A program made the position numbers and the translations under genes. Source: Taeniopygia guttata (Eukaryota; Chordata; Aves; Passeriformes; Estrildidae). From it: a stretch of DNA of 64,000 bases. A model generated the notes under the pieces. The model made no database searches and was not told where the DNA came from. It saw only the letters and a program-made list of their open reading frames with translations. Positions 52,201 through 64,000 of the stretch are shown here, piece by piece (the stretch's first letter is position 1; each line of letters starts with the position of its first letter). Location of the stretch: assembly GCF_048771995.1 (NCBI RefSeq), contig NC_133030.1, forward strand, positions 15,095,501 to 15,159,500. Direction: 5' to 3'.

Positions 52201-55200
52201 ACACCAAGTGTGCACTTTCTGAACCCAGTGTATTTGGTGTGGAGGAGGGACATGCAAAAGGAACCTCTCCCAGCAAAAAATAACCTATATCAAGTTACCA
52301 TGGTGGTCTGGTCCTCTCCTGCTCTGATAATTTGGTCATGCAGGGAAGAATTTGCAAGTTAAGAATCTTCAGCATGGCAAGGTTAAGTAGTATTATCTGT
52401 AAACACTGCATTTTACAAGAAAAACATGGAGTCTGCAGTGTCTAATCTTTGACTTCTTTACTTTCCAAGTCTTTGTGAACTTTGCAAATTATAGTAAAGA
52501 CTGTCTTTGCTTTTCCTTTTATTATTAAATTATTAATTACCTGTTTTACTGAGACACTTTGACTTTCTATGCAACTATATATATATGTCAGGTAATCTGA
52601 ATTTAGTATTCTTGCTGGCATAATATTGGAAAAAATGGTATAGTATTATTTTTTTTGGAAGGGAAGAATATAGGACACCACCTGTGAAGTAAAAGAGAAA
52701 ATTGTTAATGCTAAGGGAGTTAAAAAGTGTAAATTATTATCATAATATGTAGACTATGCTGAAATCAAATGTCATGCCATGGAACCAAAAGTTCCATTAT
52801 TTTCTCTCCTTTTAGCAGTTAGGCCATATTGCTGTTATTTTCACATTTGTAATGTAGCTGGAATTATTCTAATTAGCCCTGGAAAGAGCTCAAGGATAAA
52901 ATCCTGTATTTTTGCTTAGTATATCCAATATACCTTGCCTGTACAACATTCAAGCTGCTTTGAAGCATTCTAGGGACCTTCCTGTTTACTGTGCTAAGAC
53001 AGGGGAACAAACCAAGTTGTCCTCCTTAACAGAAATACAACTCTTCATGAAACTTGAAAAGAACAATCAGACTAATGAAGAGATCCTCAAACTCAAGGAT
53101 TCAGGTCCACTGAATTAATTCTTGATTTATTCTGAGAAAAGATGGTGTTCTGTGTGTCTTCAAAAGGGCAGTATGGTTTATTGAAACTGATTTAGCACTA
53201 GATATCATTCCTACTGATTCTCTCCTGGTTGTAATGCTGATTAATCTTCTTGTCTCAGGAAAACCACTTTACCCTCCCTTGTCTTTGTGTTCCAGCTCAG
53301 CTGGGGAAACACCAAGGAAGTCCTTACTAGCCTGTCTCCAGATATTTCTATTTCAGTGGTTCTTACACAGCACTATGTTATAAGTTCATGTGCCTTGTTA
53401 TGCCTGCTGTGGGTGCAGCATCCTCCTGAAGTGTGGCAAGTGGGAGATGTTGAATATTACCTAGAAACTGCTTCCAGTAAATGTAAAGAATATGTTTCTC
53501 TTCACAAAACCCAGCTTGTTCCTTCCATATGTTACATTTTGTCATCATTTTCACAGTGGTGAGCTCATTAATCTCTCTTTACAACCATGGCCATAACAGA
53601 GACTGATGAATAAGTACCTATACCTTGATATTTCTGAGGTATATTTCCACAATTAATTTTTAAAAAAAGGATTCCTTCATTAAAGATATTTCAATAATTT
53701 AACTATGACTTGTCTTTTCAGCTGTTTAGGACAAATACTAGTACTATATGGTGTTAAATACAGTATTTTTCTCTTCAGTACATGTTTCCTGGGAATTTCT
53801 TCCTTATTTAATTGCCCGGTCTCTCTTAATCTGGTTCACTGTTGCCTGAGGATGGTGGGAGGATCTTGTAATCAGTTGTTCAGTAGCCTGTAATGAGCAA
53901 ATTTTAAAAAGCTATAAGGACAGTGTTTCAACTTTGTAAATATTTTTCTTTGTTATTTTCCCTTTTTGACAAATAATATAATGATCTTAAAAATGTCCTG
54001 GTTGGTGTGATCCCATTTCTGGTCTCATTAAATTGGCTCGTGTCTGTTAGTGGTTGGGTTTATAAGCTCATATTAACCCTGAGGGATTTGGAGTGCAAAC
54101 AGGAATTCAATATTAACCTGAAGTGTGACTGTTAAAATTCCAGTTGTTTGTTTTGCTTCTCACAGTATTTCAGAGAACATGATGAAATGAAAAAATATAT
54201 ACATACATAAACATACATATTGTTTTATTTAGAGCAATACATATAAAGGACTATATGTAATATTTTACTTGTTTCTCAGGAAACAACTTTTAATTATCTT
54301 GCACATGAAAACTATGCTTCAGGTATTTGAATTTTGCATTTTGCTAGTTGTTGATATTTTACTGTTGAATTTGGTCCAGGGCTATTGTGGAAATATAGAA
54401 AGCATCTACATCAAGAATATAATAGTCTCTTCAATAAGAGTTATGGAAATATTTTTCCAATATTTTAAATGTCAGCAGCACTGATGTCAGGATAAAGATT
54501 AAACAAGAGCAAACCAGGGAAAAATGCTGAGAAAATTATCAAAGGAAAAAAGGAAGAATCAGGCAATGGTACACAAGTAATTAAGCTGTTCAATGGATGA
54601 CACAATAAGTAAAGCAAACTTTTGGGAAGTGCTTTAGAGCAAAAGACATCTTGTTCAGTACCAGCTGTGCACAAATCAGCATTTTGATGTATTATGTGTT
54701 ACACAACTTAACTCTGAGATAACTGTGGCAGTGGGAAGGGATGAAAGCAAAGGGCAGGCAAATACTCTAATTGCAAAGCAGTGAAATCCACTAATGATGT
54801 GTATTTGGGTTGTTAACCTTGCCTGCCAGGATCTCAGAGTGAGGGAGCCTTTGTTTGCAGGCTGACTTGAATTCTGAGCCAGAGATTCTTATGCTTTGTG
54901 CCACTGATGCAGAATGCCATTTTTTGCTTTGTTTTTGAATGTTTTTAAGTTTAAATTCCAAGTTTCAAGATGAATTCACTATAGTATTTTAAGTTAATAT
55001 TTCAAGCATAAAATCTGCTATGCTGGCCTGTCTTTGAGGCTTAAAGGAAGTGGCCTTCTGAATATTGCAAGTGTCCAGCATGCAGTAGTGAAGAGTCCTT
55101 TATTCACAGGTGTTTGAGTTGGTTTCTCCACCTTGAGACTATCACTGAGGTTGTTAGGCTCCCAGATTTCAAGTAACAATCCTTTACAGATACTTATGTT

Positions 55201-56479
55201 TAACACATTCTTATAGACCAGTGCACCCAGCAGGAAGCCAGCAGGGACAATTATGGAAGAACCATATATCTGCATAATTTTCTTTTTATGTTGTTTTGAC
55301 AGAAACTTCTCTCAGTAGTGGTTCAGACACAAAGGTAATTTCTTCCATCTCATTTAGAAGCAAACAAACTTTTGTCAAGCCTGTCTTCCTGTGGCACAGT
55401 CCCCATGTGGAGGCGTGAGGGCTGTGTTTGTGATGAAGCCATCAGATGGGAAAACTCCTGGCTTAGTCTAACCTCTTATTGCTCTTGGCTAAAGCGTCAG
55501 GAGCAACCTGGAAAGCAATCAGCTGCTACTGCCAGGGGAAAAGAAGATATTTTGTCCTGCTCCAAAGGGCTGGAATTGTACTGAACATCCTCCGTTTAAC
55601 TACTGGATGAGAGGCTGATCTCAGTAACTTTGAAAATGTATTTTTTTTTCCCTTGGTAAAATGTGCAAACAGTCCAACTGACTGAACTGCTGCACAGCTG
55701 CCCTGCTGTGAAAGAGGAGGTATTTTAAGGTCCATATTGTTTCCAGCATTGTTCTACTGCAGTTTTGGTTGTTGCAAAGTCAAGATGCTCAGTAAATCCT
55801 TAAATTGAAAATGTTTTGCTACTTAAGCTTGATATAAATTTAAATACCTCCACAGATTCCACAACAATCTTGATGAATTTTCCAGCGTCTAAAAAGTGAT
55901 ACTGCTCTTTGCTCACCAATTAAATTTCAGTGTGTGTACGAGTTTGTGGAAGAAACAGAGAAGGTTTTTAGGCAGTTCTGATACTCTTTCAATTAAAATT
56001 TAGATCAGCATTTGTCTATCCTTTTAAAATTGACACAGAATAGGGATATATATGACATACATTTAATATACTAGTTATAGTGCAAAAGCACAGAAAATTT
56101 GATTTCAGCTTACTCTTTTAGCAAACCTGTGCAGAGTTTTGTGTTTCTAGAAAGAAGCCTAAAACTAGATTTAGAAGAAGTAAAATTGGCTCCATAAATT
56201 TAATAAATTTATGGCCTTTCTCTGTGTTTTGCTCATCTTTTGTAGGTATTTGTCCAATTATCCATCCTCTTTGAGGAGTAGAACTTATTTTTTACATATA
56301 ACTTTCTTACTCTCCTCAGTGTGTCTTTTGAAACATTTTAGCATTATTCCTCTTTCCACTTTGTATACACGATGCTTTTGTCAATGACACTTGAGATTCG
56401 ATTTTCTTAGAATTGCTTACAAAGACAGGTTGCAAAGAAAACCAAAGCTATGGTGTGGGAGGGGTTGTGCCCATGTTGG
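46219..56479. other. Noncoding DNA, no gene recognised
   Basis: About 10 kb with short, stop-filled frames and homopolymer runs (T17 at 48174-48190, A18 at 51930-51947 after CTCTCTCTC). No CR1, LTR, RNA gene or splice-bounded exon that I can support. Confidence 0.55.
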
Positions 56480-56810
56480 AATCATAGAATGGCTTCAATT
56501 GGAAGGGACTTTAAAGATGATCTAGTTCAAATCCCCTGAACAGGGACATGTTCCTCTAGGCCAGGTTGCTCAAAGCTCCATCTGGCCTGGCTTTGAACAT
56601 TTCCAGGGATGGGGCATCCAGAGCTTCTTTGGGCAACCTGTGCCAGTGCCTCACCACCCTCACAGTATAGAATTGTTTTTCCTAATATCTAATCTAAAAC
56701 TCTCTTCGAGTTTGAAGCCATTCCCCTTAACGTGTCATGCTCCTGTAAATAACTTCTCTTCGTCTTTCTTGTGGATTCCCTTTATGTATTGGAAGTCCAC
56801 AATTAAGTCA
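56480..56810 (-). mobile_element. CR1 LINE, 3' end, minus strand
   Basis: Reverse-complement CR1. It starts with the octamer GAATCATAGAATGG, then TTGGAAGGGACTTTAAAGAT, CAGGTTGCTCAAAGCTCC, CTGGCCTGGCTTTGAACATT, CCAGGGATGGGGCATCCAGA, GGGCAACCTGTGCCAGTGCC, TCACCACCCTCACAGTATAG, TTGAAGCCATTCCCCTTAAC, and CTTTCTTGTGGATTCCC. The homology is strong to about 56810; a weaker extension to about 57010 is possible. The opposing ORFs at 56640-57019 are shadows of the repeat. Confidence 0.94.
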
Positions 56811-57010
56811 CACAGCTTTGAGTGTTGTATCTCTTTTTCCCCCCCTCTCTTCAGCATTTCATTTGGCTCTCCCTCAATGTGTGCTTGCACTTGGACCTTA
56901 TGCTTGTGTTGTAAAGTGATGCTTACATGGAGGCCTTGTATGAAGGCCAGGTAAAGCCACCTTTTGCACTTTTCATATGCCTCTACCTGTTTCATACTCT
57001 GAAGAAATGC

Positions 57011-60000
57011 CTTTGGCAAATATGATCACCTCAGCATTAAATGAATCAGGAAAGAGGAAATGGATATGCTGGAACATGCATAATATTTCACAAATGTGAT
57101 GCAGGAACTGTACCTGCTTCCTGCAGGTATATTAACCTTAGTTTTATTTGAACCCATAAAGACCCTCCAATCATTCTTGCTCCCAGAGTAAAACATTGCT
57201 ACTTCTCAATTTAGGTCCTTTAGTTTTATATGTCAAAGAGCATCAGTGGTGAAAGGAGCCCATTAACAGCTCTGTGTACATCCCTGCAGCTCGTTAGGAC
57301 AGAGTTTTCTACTTCAATCAGATAAATGTGGTACAGATGAGCTTATTTACTACAGTTGTATAAGAGAAGATATATTAGAATTTCAGGCATTCTTTTATGT
57401 CAGAAATAGTAAGACTTGTTGCTAATAGGCAGCAAAATGCTGCTGATATTTGCCTTAGCACTATTCTCAAAGCTTTTTTCTCTGGTTGTTTGGAAGCTGA
57501 AAGCTCAGAATATTGTCACTGTTAGGCACCTGTGCAAGGGGTAACTGAGTGGTTCACTGACCCACCTGCAAAAAAGTTACGAAAGGATATCCTGACAATG
57601 GTAGAGTGACACAGAGATGATTCAGCATGACCCAGAGCATTCCTTTGGGAAACTCTTCTCGCTTTTCAGGAAATACAAAGTCAGAAAGCTGAATGAATTT
57701 TGTATGCCTGTGCAAGGAGATTATATCTGAATTAGGTCTGCAAATTAAGTAAAAAGGAAATAAGGTTTCTAGGATTGGTTATCAAGGTATTGTGTTTGTT
57801 TTTCCCAAAGCTGAAGCTGCAGAACAAATTAAATGGACTTCTGAGTACAGCTGGCTGAGAAATTATTCTTCTGTTCAAGTAGTTATGATTGTAAATGTAT
57901 TTGTTTTAACTCTGCATAAAGATGTTTCTTACTTGTTCCACTAAGTAATTTGAAACCAGCAGAGGAAGATCTTCCACTGAGAGCTTCTATCTGTAAGAAT
58001 ATCCCTCAAAGTGGGGACTTGAGCCCAAGTTCATTATAAATGCCCTAATATTTTCCTGGGTAAATATGTATATGTGTATTGATAGGCAAATTGTTCCAGC
58101 TGAATTTATTGCATGAGACAAATGTTGGAACAACAAATATCTAGCAAATGAAATATGAAGTCAATTTATGTTCAAAACACAACTTAATTATCTGAATGAG
58201 GAGATACATGGTCAGGTATTAACCCATAGGTATACCTGTATGCATATATGTGCTCCCTAAATTTGGTCTGCAAATTAAATCTGATACATAAAAACCATAT
58301 CTGATTAAAAAAAAAAGTGAGAGGTGGGGAGAATGGGATCGAGAAAGAGAGAAGCAATAAAATTGCTCAGAAAACAGCCAGCCACTTATAGATCTGACAT
58401 ATTAAGCAGCATTTTGGTATGTAATTTGCAGTCTCATGCATCTGGTAGTCACTTTTTTCTGTGAAGTATCATGGTATTTGATTTCAGCTATGTATATATG
58501 GATACAACTGACATAATGGCTTCATTTGCATGTGCCTGTCGTGGTTTCACTCCTATCACCAGCTATCATTCCAGGCAACTGTGAAGTACAGGAAAGTCTA
58601 ATTCCAGTAAGTTCATGCTTGGTGCAAAATCCAACCATATATTTAACAGATCAAGGGTGCTGTGATACCAAGGTGATATTTCATGAGTAGAGAAAGAGGA
58701 TAGTCTCATCTCTCTCCAGTCTTATGGAACTAATGACATTTTTATCCATATTGCTCTTCAAAACCTCACTATGAGACTTTGACCTGAATAGTGCAGTCTG
58801 GAATATCTCAAGCCCTCAAGACTTCCAAGTTCAGGTCAGATGTCAGTGGTGTAAAAAAAGGTGAGAAGGGAAAAAAACATAAGCACACAACTTTGGTTGT
58901 CAGTACACATCTGACAAAACACAGGCAGAAGATGTTTAATGATGTTTTTATTGATCCAGTTTAAGTAAGTTTGCAGCATGTAGCATTGATTACCCTCCAC
59001 CCATGCATCCTACACAGAGAATTCAATGTGTCTTTAAAGTGTGAAACTGTGGGGAACTGCTTTTGTTTTGCTCATGCTTTCTTTATAGTTCTCAGTGTTT
59101 TTTTGTTTTGGTTTTCTTTTTTGATCAGCCTTAAATAATTTCATTAGTATTTCTTTTCTGCTCTCCACTGAAAATGGGTGGTCTTTGCCTTCACTACACA
59201 GAGAGGCAGGAAATCACAGCCAGAGTCTTGTCTGGTTTGAGGAACAGAGGTACCTATCAGTGCCTTTTGAAGTGTGTCTATTCAAATTATAAATTTATGC
59301 ATTATATTGAAGAGGAATGATGAATCTTTCCCCAGGTAGGAATTGCATGATTGGATCTTGTCTTCTGAATTCAGAAGGAAGGTTCAGCTCCTTTTCTTTT
59401 AGTTGGATAATGTCCAGTCTAAGAATGAATTTAGTGAAATAAAATTTTAGGGAGAGGGATACTAGAGAGAGAAACCACATTTCCCTCCAAGTTAGAGATG
59501 GCCCAAAATACACAGTGTTAAGCCTGTTAGATGTTTTAAGTTTAGTATTTGGGTTTCAGGACATTTTTTAAGTCCTTCCAGAAAGAGGTGAATCAGGTGA
59601 AAAGTGGATTAAATTGCACATCTTTTTGCTTGCAATCAGTGGGCCAAGTTAGTGCTGAGATTGCTGCCTGAATTTTTTGAGTGACAGGTATAGAAAAGTA
59701 CATCTTGCTTGAGAATTGAAGCTTGAAAAACTGTTGAGCAGGTGAAAATTTTATGAAGTGATGAAAAGCATTTAATAAAGCTAAAATTATTTATCCTCAC
59801 ACTCTGTATAACAGTAGAAATAGAAACCTCATAGAAAACGGGATCTACTTTGTTTGCTTCTCTATACAGTGAAATCACTTATCTTATTTGATGTTTACAT
59901 GATGGCAGTAGAAGAGGATTTTTAATCAGACAAACACAGAACTTTTTTCTTTCCCACGAAGCTCTTACGCTCAAAATATAGGCTGCAAAAGGGAAGCTAA

Positions 60001-62828
60001 AAGAGAATATTTGGTGAATAAGTAACTTTGAGTGTTTTTCACACATGTATTTTCCATTTGTGAGGAAATTCTGCTATCTCACAGTAATTTGTATGAAATA
60101 AATTCCTTTAGCTAAAGCTAATGACAATAACAGACTTAATATGATGCAATATTTCCCTCCTTCCATTTCTGATATATTTTCAAATCTGATTTGCTTTATG
60201 TGCTGTAAGGTGCCATAAGGGACTATAAAAGGACAAAAACCTAGTTCCGCTCATCCTTTTATTGTTTTTTTTAATGCAAAAGACTGTACTCCCATAAAAC
60301 ATCCATTTATTCATATTTGGTGCCAGAAGCCAATTCATTGAACCTGGGATGTATTATTGCAAAACGATGGTGTTCACTACACTTCTATGCTCTGTTAGCT
60401 GTCTTCCAGGTTCTTTGATGGCCACTAAGCATTTCTGATTGCTAAATAAATAATTAAGGAGGGATAATTGGCTTATTTGTGTGAAATGATACCAGAATGA
60501 TGTACACTTTTTTTTTTTTTTGGAAAACATCATTGTTCTGTTTTTAATGCACTCCAGAATGTGGAGCCTGCATGCCTTTATGAATCATGGATAGCTGATT
60601 TGTGCCAGAGACACTGACAGTGATCCAAACCCTGCTTTTGCTAAATGAAGAGGGATAAATAGATATTCTGTTTCATTCTACTCATTAAGAAGGGGGGAAA
60701 AAGAAGGAATCCTTATTCTCTTTTTTTTTTGTCATCATTTGTAGTATTCTCTGCGTCTGTGTAAAAGCCACTCGGTTCTATCCTCAGGGGTTTGTAATTC
60801 TTTTCACTTGTTCCCTTGTGAAGCTGGAGATTGACACCTGGGCAATGTCAGCCAGATTTGCTCCCTCCCTTGCTCCTCTTTTACACCTGATATTACAAGT
60901 TGCTGTGAACAGCAGTGAGGTGAAAAGTCCTCACTAATGAATTATTTCCCAGGAAGGAGCAATCTGTGGGATTCCTAACCCACTTATCTTTACTTTTGCC
61001 AGGAAACCAGGCTGTGTTTGTTTCTTCACCTCACTCAGTCTTGTGAAGGACCCTCCTGAACTCTTGTCTATTTCAGGTCTTGGAATCCAATTGCTTTGGA
61101 TTTTATATTTTAATGAGAGTGTTCCAGTTCAGGCATTCTTCACACTTCAGCTGTTGTCCATTATTCAAAAGCAATTCTACAGTAGTAAAAATAACCATTA
61201 GTTTCCTTTTTGCTTTTCCTATTTGGCCCTCAGAACTCTTCTTAGGATTGCTTGGAAAAATTTTAGATTTTTTGCCTTTCTCCACTATTGTGTTACAGTA
61301 GCATCTGGAAGCTCCAATCAGGATGAGAACATTGTGTGCAATACTCAGTGCAAAACCAAGGAAGTGTCACTTAGGCTAAGCAGAGAAGAGAGTTTAGCAG
61401 GAAAAAAGGATGGCAGGAGGCAATAAAACTTCTCAGGATATTAGTAGGAAAGCAAAGAGTAGAGCTCAGCTTTTGAAATTTCTTCTTGCATGTATCTGCT
61501 AAATTGGTCTTTTTTGCTCTGAGTAACATTATTGTGGCTGGAAAGCCACACAAGTTTTAAAATATTCAGCAAATAAAAGTCTGGTTGTGCACAGCCACTC
61601 ATCAATTCTGTATAGATAAGTAGGGCAAAAAGAGAAAAATATTGCATTGCTCTTTCTCACATGAAATTAAGCACAAAGCTTACAACCTTAAACAAGTGTT
61701 ACTCAGAAAACATTGTGAGAAGGGCATATTATATTACTGAACCTGTGGCCAGTCCAGACCCATGGAAAAAAGGGATTTGCCTGGGTGCCTCTGTCTGTTG
61801 GGTGGTGGTTCTTGCACCATTCTGGCCACCTTGATACAATGATGGTATTTGTTCTGGAAAAATGAATTCTGTGAAGAGCATTGATTATGGAAGGGAAAGA
61901 AATCAAAGTTGGGAATAATCCTATTAAACATCTTTTGTTTAAACAGATGTAGAATCTACACCTTCCCTGGGCAGTGTTTCCTTGCATCCTACAGTGCACC
62001 CTCCAAACCCTGGAAGTTCAAAGAAATTCACTATGCATTCAAATGTCCATTAATACATTCAAGGAGTGAAATCCTTTCCTAACTGCAAAGGGAAAAATCT
62101 ATTGATATCAGTGAAGAAAGTATTTCCTAAAATTCCTTCCTAAAATTATATGGTTTTGAGATTTAATCTTCATGTTTGTCATCGTTGTTTAAGTCATCAG
62201 CTTTAAACGTATGTAAGCTTTTTTATTATTTACTCTTATCTTTCTTGCCAGCACTGGATGCCAGTAGAAGACTTCACTCTAAACAAACAACTCTACATTA
62301 TTGCTGGAGGAAACAGTGCTAAACTGCTTTTTCCCTGCTTTCCAGTCAAAATATCTATAGCCTCTTTCTGAACCATCTTCTTCTAAGTTCCCATCCATTT
62401 AGCATAGTAAAGTTGTGTTGCACATCCATAATATTGTTTTGCAAACATGGTCTCTATTTCGATGGTGTTTGGTTTGGCCTGTAACAGCAATGCAAAATGC
62501 AAGGAAAATGCTAGAGTCAAAAGATGAAATGAAGTTGTTTGGTTGCAAGCAAACAATTCTGATAAGTTTATTCCTTTGCTTTAATCTGTTTTATTTCATT
62601 AACTGAACTCTAGGATTTATAACAATTGATACAAAAAAGAGGAAACTTGACATATTAAAGCACAAAGTTTTTGTTAGTGGACCAATGTAATTTCAAAGGA
62701 ATGGAACAAGTCTCCTTGTAACTAAACGAAGATTTGCTAGAGTTCTGTCCATGTGGATGTGAATTTCCCTAGTTAGAGTGTTGTCAGGGAAGGCCACTCC
62801 TTTCCATGCTTTCGCCAGGAATACTGTG
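57011..62828. other. Noncoding DNA left of the coiled-coil gene
   Basis: No repeat or exon that I can support. If the gene at 62829-63170 has more exons, they would lie here on the minus strand, but the minus-strand frames at 61371-61999 and 59295-59878 show no domain. The AT-rich stretch 60040-60700 has many TAATTA-like cores and may be regulatory. Confidence 0.5.
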
Positions 62829-63170
62829 TCAGTGTCTTCTTCTCCACTGCGCTGACAAGTGACCTCCTGCAAATGCTATCCCCAGAGCTTCGACAGCCAA
62901 GGAAAGGACTTTGCATATGCACTGTTGGATCTGTCTCTTCAGAACTAATGCAGGTTTTGTCACAGCCTCCTGCCTGGCTTCTAGGTTTGCAATTTCCTTC
63001 TTCAAGCGTGAGTATAGCAGCCGAATGCTCGCCTCCTGCTCCTTCAGCTTCTGAAGGATTTCTTCCCTTCTTTCTTTCTCACAAACAATTCCCTTCGCTT
63101 CAGAATAGAAGAGCAGCTGGTTGATGTCAACAGCTGCCATCAGCAAGAGGAGCCCCCAGAAGATTGCCAT
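62829..63170 (-). CDS. Small membrane-anchored or secreted coiled-coil protein
   Basis: 113 codons and a stop. The start is chosen because ATG at 63170 has a perfect Kozak context (GCCATGG) and lies 12 nt inside an exon whose acceptor is strong. Residues 2-13 (AIFWGLLLLMAA) form a short hydrophobic core, either a signal peptide or a signal anchor, with a second hydrophobic patch at 16-22. Residues about 29-72 are rich in E, K, R with I/L in heptad spacing (EEILQKL, SIRLLYSRL, KKEIANLEA), a probable coiled coil. Cysteines are at 30, 84 and 86. The tail ends QWRRRH. I do not recognise the family. The frame stays open upstream to 63335, so a longer N-terminus from an alternative acceptor near 63281 is possible. 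A weak donor (GAG/GTCACT, at 62864/62863) could instead end this as a first coding exon with more exons to the left. That it is a real gene is inference from start context, splice sites and composition. Confidence 0.55.
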   Translation of the reverse strand: MAIFWGLLLLMAAVDINQLLFYSEAKGIVCEKERREEILQKLKEQEASIRLLYSRLKKEIANLEARQEAVTKPALVLKRQIQQCICKVLSLAVEALGIAFAGGHLSAQWRRRH

Positions 63171-63182
63171 GGCAGATCCTTC
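63171..63182 (-). other. 5' UTR part of exon 2 and splice acceptor
   Basis: On the minus strand a pyrimidine-rich tract ends CTTTCTCTTCCAAG at 63183. The exon then starts GAAGGATCTGCC before the ATG. A second acceptor-like site (TTTTTTTCAG, exon from 63281) lies ~100 bp upstream and could give a longer transcript form. Confidence 0.5.
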
Positions 63183-63776
63183 CTTGGAAGAGAAAGAAAG
63201 GTGAAATAACTGAAGATTCAGACTCTCAAGAAGGAAAAGAAGTTTCACAATGGGATAAAAGCCTTCACGTCCTTTCTGGCCCTGAAAAAAAGCTGCAGGC
63301 CACAGGAGCCCCTCAGTGCGGGCCTGTTGCCGCAAGCTCCCGACTCAGCTGCCCAAAGAGATGAGGGGGAAGGTGAGGAAGGTGTGACACACAGGGAGGC
63401 AAAACAGAAATGACCATGTTTGAGGAGAGAGAAGTCCAGAATTTTAGATGAAAGGGGAAACAAAGGCCCCCAGGCAGGAGGAGGGGGCGAGGAGAGGCCT
63501 AGCAAGCTGGTGCAGGCGATGAGGGAGACATTCCCCAGCTGCTCTGCCATGGGGACTCAGGACAGGCTGGATACGGCAGGACCCTCTGCTGGGAGCCAAG
63601 GAACAGTGAAGTGCTGTGAAGTGGCTGCTGCTAGGGAACTCGCACACTGTCACTTGTTCACATGAATTTTGCAGCTCACAAGAGAGAGTTTGTCAGGCTC
63701 TCCCTCTGTTGTTGGAGGCCTGGAGGTGTTGGTGAGACCTTGAGTGAAGGTGAGGGGCTGGCAGGAGGTCACTTAC
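63183..63776 (-). other. Probable first intron
   Basis: About 594 bp from the donor GTAAGT (63776-63771) to the acceptor AG at 63184-63183. GC-richer than the left part of the window. The ORFs at 63245-63665 on both strands lie inside it and have no recognisable domain. Confidence 0.45.
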
Positions 63777-63842
63777 CAGCAGGTGCCTCTGAGCAGTGGG
63801 TGCAGCTGTGCTGCAGCACCTCCCTGACACCAACCTTCTCTT
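63777..63842 (-). other. Probable noncoding first exon and donor
   Basis: Minus-strand sequence ending GCACCTGCTG followed by GTAAGTGACC, a near-consensus splice donor. The transcription start is not visible; I place it between the X-box and the donor, so the right limit is a guess. Confidence 0.4.
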
Positions 63843-63856
63843 GTTGCCTTGGAGAC
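63843..63856 (-). promoter_or_regulatory. X-box-like RFX binding site
   Basis: GTCTCCAAGGCAAC on the minus strand (GTTGCCTTGGAGAC on plus) fits the RFX X-box consensus GTHNYYATRRNAAC at 13 of 14 positions, with A for T at the centre. RFX factors drive cilium and sperm-tail genes in vertebrates. The site lies 66 bp upstream of the first-exon donor, the usual promoter-proximal place. Confidence 0.5.
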
Positions 63857-64000
63857 ACGCCTGGAGCGGTTGGGCTCCAGGGCTGTGGAATCCTAGAGCT
63901 GCTCAGTCCTGGAATCCTAGGGAACCCCACATTCTGGCACTGATGTTTTTAACTTTGAGACGATGCAAAGCCATCAGGTTCCCGAGAGCATTCTTCATTA
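63857..64000. other. Upstream region of the coiled-coil gene
   Basis: Moderately GC-rich. It has an 11-bp direct repeat TGGAATCCTAG (63887 and 63910 region) and a small inverted repeat around CTGGAGC...GCTCCAG. No second gene is visible before the window ends. Confidence 0.4.

Noticed and set aside
56640..57019. ORFs on both strands (104 and 94 codons)
   Set aside because: They lie in or beside a reversed CR1 3' end and are shadows of the repeat.
61371..61999. Minus-strand frames as further exons of the coiled-coil gene
   Set aside because: No clear acceptor and donor pairs and no coiled-coil or domain continuity.
1..64000. CRISPR array, bacterial operon or defence system
   Set aside because: No regularly spaced direct repeats and no dense ORFs; the repeats are those of a vertebrate nuclear genome.

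Overview
The window is nuclear DNA from a bird, most likely a passerine. The evidence is the repeat content: several CR1 LINE copies with the typical 3' end (variants of the ATTCTATGA octamer), solo LTRs of endogenous retroviruses with 6-bp target-site duplications, and no Alu- or B1-like A-tailed SINEs. The DNA is AT-rich, has stop codons in all frames, and shows no bacterial-style gene packing. Nearly all listed reading frames are chance ORFs of 60-140 codons in noncoding sequence. The species call is inference; no search could be run.

Layout. 1-6780 is apparently unique noncoding DNA. 6799-8021 is a retroviral LTR cluster: a diverged LTR, then a 619-bp solo LTR with intact 6-bp duplications. 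8022-19854 is noncoding, with several perfect inverted repeats (10222-10321, 12446-12480, 14139-14160, 16147-16173) and one G-quadruplex motif (13174-13201). 19855-20514 holds a CR1 copy followed by a 69-bp tandem duplication. 20515-36329 is mostly unique noncoding DNA; it contains a pair of ~196-bp inverted repeats, about 91% identical, 24427-24623 and 25301-25496, the most striking unexplained structure here. 36330-40552 carries four CR1 pieces. 45594-46212 is a second solo LTR of the same family, orientation and exact length as the first, with a different target duplication. 46219-62828 is noncoding apart from one CR1 copy at 56480.

The only gene I can support lies at the right edge, reading leftwards. 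It has a noncoding first exon ending at a consensus donor (63777/63776), a ~594-bp intron, and a second exon starting at 63182. A perfect Kozak context (GCCATGG) opens a 113-residue protein with an N-terminal hydrophobic segment and a coiled coil. An RFX-type X-box (63843-63856) sits just upstream of the donor, which hints at a cilia- or sperm-related gene. I do not recognise the family.

No tRNA, rRNA, known microRNA, CRISPR array, bacterial operon or intact viral gene was found. The LTRs are solo: no gag, pol or env lies beside them.
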